Shown here: positions 60,832 through 64,000 of the stretch, one piece after another
Position numbering within the stretch: the stretch's first letter is position 1
How the letters are laid out: each line of letters opens with the position of its first letter
The notes under the pieces: generated by a model
What the model was told of the DNA's origin: nothing
What the model saw: only the letters and a program-made list of their open reading frames with translations
Databases searched by the model: none
Translations under genes and position numbers: made by a program
Source of the DNA: Symbiodinium natans
Taxonomy: Eukaryota > Sar > Dinophyceae > Suessiales > Symbiodiniaceae
NCBI GenBank assembly: GCA_905221605.1
Contig: CAJNDS010002679.1
Span: 463,501 to 527,500 of the forward strand
Reading direction: 5' to 3'
DNA: 64,000 nucleotides

Positions 60832-60946
60832 TGAAGCAGATTTAGTACTGTTTCTGGTGAGTGTATATAAGGTTCCAGCTTTAAATTTGGTGAGTGTATA
60901 TGTTGGGTGTCTTTTTGGGGTACAAGAAATATAAACCCTACTTCAA
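60832..60946. mobile_element. Family E element, copy 2
   Basis: TGAAGCAGATTTAGTACTG at the left and AATATAAACCCTACTTCA at the right; GGTGAGTGTATATAAGGTTC is identical to copy 1 at 30034. Confidence 0.7.
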
Positions 60947-61080
60947 GTAGGCCAGGGTTTTGGTTTAGGGCTCAGGGTTTAGTTTAAAACGATTACCATG
61001 ACTTCAGAAGCCCAGCAGTAACCCTCGTGTTCCGAAGGCTGAGTAGAGCCGCTGTATAGTGCCTGGCCCTGGGCCTTCAG

Positions 61081-61275
61081 AGCGTTTCAAGTTAGTAACC
61101 TGCGCACGCTGAATTTTGAGGCTGTCGACCATAAGCTGAGTACTTTACGGGTCGAGACAGCGCAATGTCAGTCAGTAGCGGATGCTGAATCTATGACGGC
61201 GTCTGAGGTTGCGCGGGCGTTGGAGCCCAGAACGCCAGCAGAAGGCTTGCCGAAAGGGGTGGGGTTTGCCCAAGC
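61081..61275 (+). CDS. Putative exon, unknown function
   Basis: After GGGCCTTCAG. About 65 codons: AFQVSNLRTLNFEAVDHKLS, TLRVETAQCQSVADAESMTA, then SEVARALEPRTPAEGLPKGV. Polar, helix-like. It lacks an early ATG. A C/T-rich run follows. Confidence 0.55.
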
Positions 61276-61557
61276 CCCCCCCCCTCCCCCCTTTTAAACC
61301 CCAAGCTCACTCTGTAACTCTGACGGCTACCAACTCTGTTGTCAAGTCCAGTCCGACGTCTTTTCGTCATTGTGAAGGTGCCCGGGAACCTTGAGGGTGT
61401 CTCTATCTACCCATGAGTTCTGCACGCAAGGAGCCGTAACAATGTAATTAGGGGATCCACCTGACCTTCCCCTTATCCCTGCGGCTGCAGTTCCACCAGT
61501 ATAACAATTTCAACTCTCACCCGAAGCCCCTGAACCCCTTTCAACCCTGAACCTAAC

Positions 61558-61900
61558 CTTGCGATGTCGCTCTTTGGAGCAAAAATTGAGCCCAAAAACT
61601 TAGGGACTAGGGCTTGCGATTAGACTCTTTGGAGCACAAATCGACCCCAAAATCTTGGGGACCAGGGCTTGCGATGTCACTCTTTGGAGCAAAAACTGAG
61701 CCCAAAATCTTAAGGACCAGGGCTTGCGATTTGACTCTTTGGAGCAAAACTGAGCCCAAAATCTTAGGGACCAGGGCTTGCGATTGGACTCTTCGGAGCA
61801 CAAATCGACCCCAAAATCTTAGGGACCAGGGCTTGCGATTTGATTCTTTGGAGCAAAAAATGAGCCCAAAAACTTAGGGACCAGGGCTTGCGATTTGACT
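61558..61900. repeat. 55-bp tandem repeat, six copies
   Basis: Units start with CTTGCGAT at 61558, 61613, 61668, 61723, 61778, 61832 (and 61888 partial). Core: CTTTGGAGC(A)AAA, GAGCCCAAAA, CTTAGGGACCAGGG. The period is not a multiple of three; the + and - ORFs here are artefacts. Confidence 0.95.
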
Positions 61901-62623
61901 AGGTTGAACAGTAGCTGTGAGTAAAGGGTTAGGGTTTAGGGTTAAGGGATTAGGGTTGAGGGTGTAGGGTTTAGGGTTTAGGGTTAGGGTTCGGGTTTAG
62001 GGTATCATTCGGTATCAAAAGCCCGGTCGGGCCCAAGTATCTACTTTCAAGGTACATGGACCCATTGGGGTAAACTCCAAAACCCCCCGACGACCACGCC
62101 AAATATCGGCCAACCCCTCAACCCTTACCGCTAACCCCGAAACTAAACCTTAAACCCCAAACCCCAAACCCCAAACCCTAAACCCTAAACCCTAAATCCT
62201 AAACCCTAACCTTGGGGGAGGCTGCCGAACGCGGAAAGCTTTTACGCCGCCAGCCCCGCGAATAGGTGGGCCAGGGCTGTTTAAATGGCGGTTTGATAGT
62301 TTAGGGTTCAGGAGTTGTTGAGGGTTAGGTGTTTAGGGTTCTGGAGTTGAATTGGGGTGTAGGGGCTGTAGTTCAGGGTTTGGGGTTTAGGGTTAGGGGT
62401 TGTAGAGGTTTAGGGGTTTGGGGTTCAGAGGTTTTTCAGGCTTAGTGAGGTTGAGGGGTTGTAGAGCCTCTGGGGTGCAGGGGTTTGGGGTTCCTCTTGC
62501 TTGGCTTGTGGGAAGGGATGAGAGGCGTAAGGGCTTTAAGCTTAAGGGTTTAGAGGGGTTAAGGGATATACGTTTGAGGCGTATGTGCCCTCCAGCCGTA
62601 AACCCTTTCCGTTTTTGAATCAG

Positions 62624-62735
62624 CGAGAATTGCGGAGAACGGCTGCTCAAGCATATCTGTGTGCGTGACCACTTCGATTCTGCAGCCTCGTCGAGATTAG
62701 CTATAAGTAATCTCGACGGAACATATAGTGTGTAG
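62624..62735 (+). CDS. Putative exon with stop
   Basis: After TTGAATCAG. ENCGERLLKHICVRDHFDSA then ASSRLAISNLDGTYSV and TAG. A long minus ORF (62393-62791) overlaps; the + reading is preferred for its acceptor and the strand trend. Confidence 0.4.
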
Positions 62736-62963
62736 GGCATAGCACCCCCAAGCCAAAAGGCCCTAAACCCTAATATCAGCAATCTCTTCAACCCAAGATC
62801 GCCTTGAGCAACTAACGCCGTAAACCCCCAAAACTTGCAACCCGAAATCCGAAACCCGAAGCCCTGAACCCTGAACCCTGAACCCTGAACCCTGAACCCT
62901 AAACCCTAAACCCTAAACCCTAGACCTATAGACCCTAGACCCTAGACCCTAAACCCTGCCCAG

Positions 62964-63056
62964 GTGCTTCCATGATCGACACCACAGCCAGCCGGGCAAG
63001 GGAGGTGTCGCGGCAACCTTCCGCCTCTTGTGGCTTAATTAAGGACTTCAGGAAGC
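62964..63056 (+). CDS. Putative exon
   Basis: After CCTGCCCAG. ASMIDTTASRAREVSRQPSA then SCGLIKDFRKQ; CCCTAAA before, TTTAGGG after. Confidence 0.5.
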
Positions 63057-63299
63057 AGGGTTTAGGGTTTAGGGTTTATAGGGTTTGGGGATCTGTGAGT
63101 TTGTTGTTTCGGAAAACTTAATGCGGGAACAATTACCTTATCCCCTGAAAATCCCTGCAGAAGTAATCAAGAACTCGAATACGTCTAGCTAAGCAGGGAA
63201 GTATCCACCTACTCGAGTACGTCTAGCTAAGTAGGGCTTCCATGAGCCTCAATGCCCCGCAAAACGCTCTTGAAGCCCTGAATCTTGGCCTGCTGACAG

Positions 63300-63341
63300 G
63301 TGAAGACCGAGAAGTACCCCGAACGCCAGCCTGCGGTGCAG
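63300..63341 (+). CDS. Putative 42-nt exon, phase 0/0
   Basis: Bracketed by TGCTGACAG and GTGCAG/GTGCCC: VKTEKYPERQPAVQ. If unspliced the frame continues VPECRG. Confidence 0.5.
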
Positions 63342-63375
63342 GTGCCCGAGTGTCGTGGGCCAACTTCAGTCAGAG

Positions 63376-63502
63376 CGAGCGAGCGAGCGAGCGAGCGAGC
63401 GAGAGAGAGAGAGGGAGAGAGAGAGGGAGTGGAGGGGGAGGGGGAGAGGGAGACGGAGAGGGAAAGGGCGAGGGAGGGGGGGGAAGGGAGAGGGAGACAG
63501 GC
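63376..63502. repeat. (GAGC)n/(GA)n/G-rich purine tract
   Basis: GCGA units, then GAGAGG and GGGGAG. Ser/Glu/Arg-rich ORFs are artefacts. Confidence 0.97.
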
Positions 63503-64000
63503 TGATGGATGGATCAAGTATTTGAATTCAATGGAGGACCGAACACTGCTTCAATCCGAGCCGTGACTTGAAGCTGCATCTTTGAAAGGGGGGAGAGTAA
63601 GGAAGTATCAAATGCACCAACTATAGCAGGTACCTTCTTGGTAGGTGCAGTTTTTGTCCTGGTTCCCCAGGCTTCTGTTCCTGGCATCGTGCTGTGGTGT
63701 TGCGGGGAAGCACCTGGCCCATTCACTCCCAACCTCCCCTTCCTCGAAGGGTTTGGGGTTTATATAGGGTTTATAGTTTGTAGGATTTATAGGGTTTGCA
63801 GGGTTTTATGGGGTTTATAGGCTTGGGTTTAGAGGGTTTATAGGGTTTAGGGTTTAGGGTTGCTGGACCCGCACCCGCACGACGTAGACAAGGGAACGAG
63901 AGAAAGAGAGACACAAGGAGAGACTGTAAGAAGAACTTTAGAGAATACTGAATCACCCTCAAACATCCCTAGGCCCTTAACCACTAAACCCCTCAACCCT
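63503..64000. other. Right end of window
   Basis: ORFs without features at 63514-63820, then degenerate GGGTTTATA repeats (63755-63860). No firm gene. Confidence 0.45.

Noticed and set aside
61600-61877. Repeat proteins of 64-87 codons on both strands
   Set aside because: The repeat period of about 55 bp shifts frame at each unit; no real protein.
1-64000. CRISPR array
   Set aside because: Repeats are 7-8 bp tandem units without spacers, and the DNA is eukaryotic.
1-64000. tRNA or rRNA genes
   Set aside because: No cloverleaf with A and B boxes and no rRNA core motif was seen while reading both strands.

Overview
The window reads as nuclear DNA of a protist, most likely a dinoflagellate. 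The evidence is eukaryotic: coding exons are split by spliceosomal-type introns, and several of these only join in frame if non-canonical GC or GA donors are allowed beside GT, which is a known dinoflagellate habit. Nearly all recognisable coding sequence lies on the + strand, as in dinoflagellate unidirectional gene arrays. The gene families (many-copy NHL repeats, ankyrin-BTB, a Ser/Thr kinase) fit as well. Hundreds of copies of the plant/dinoflagellate-type telomere unit TTTAGGG (or CCCTAAA) are scattered through all 64 kb in short arrays. Species and genus cannot be decided from the sequence.

Layout. Positions 43-2670 hold an NHL-repeat beta-propeller gene whose exons can be joined by repeat register. 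Positions 3165-4758 hold the last three exons of a multi-pass membrane protein; this may or may not be the same gene. From about 5.3 kb to 50.7 kb no long ORF exists. The unique islands between telomere-like arrays look instead like dozens of tiny + strand exons (about 26-220 nt), typically with a CAG acceptor. Among them are two that join into the DFG and activation segment of a protein kinase (39540-40350), one Kelch-like island and several hydrophobic ones. Positions 51377-53246 hold a three-exon ankyrin-BTB gene. Beyond it more micro-exon islands follow, then a gene-like stretch at 58.9-60.4 kb with ORFs on both strands and a frameshifted coding relic, and a 55-bp tandem repeat at 61.56 kb.

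Structure. The arrays are not random with respect to the exons. Over and over the order is CCCTAAA array, unique island, TTTAGGG array. Introns therefore tend to start with TTTAGGG and end with CCCTAAA, giving complementary intron ends. In the NHL gene one whole 0.1-kb intron is a TTTAGGG array. At least five arrays are flanked by 12-28 bp near-perfect direct duplications, and one small inverted-repeat element family carries a single TTTAGGG in two copies but an expanded array at the same place in a third. Several families of about 70-130 bp inverted-repeat elements recur; one sits exactly between two exons with a 4-bp duplication, as introners do. My reading, which is inference, is that this genome has multiplied introns with introner-like elements whose internal or terminal telomere-type motif expanded into arrays. 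The micro-exon list is based on open frame, splice-site signals and composition read by eye, and individual entries are hypotheses; the NHL, membrane-protein, kinase and BTB models are the firm part.
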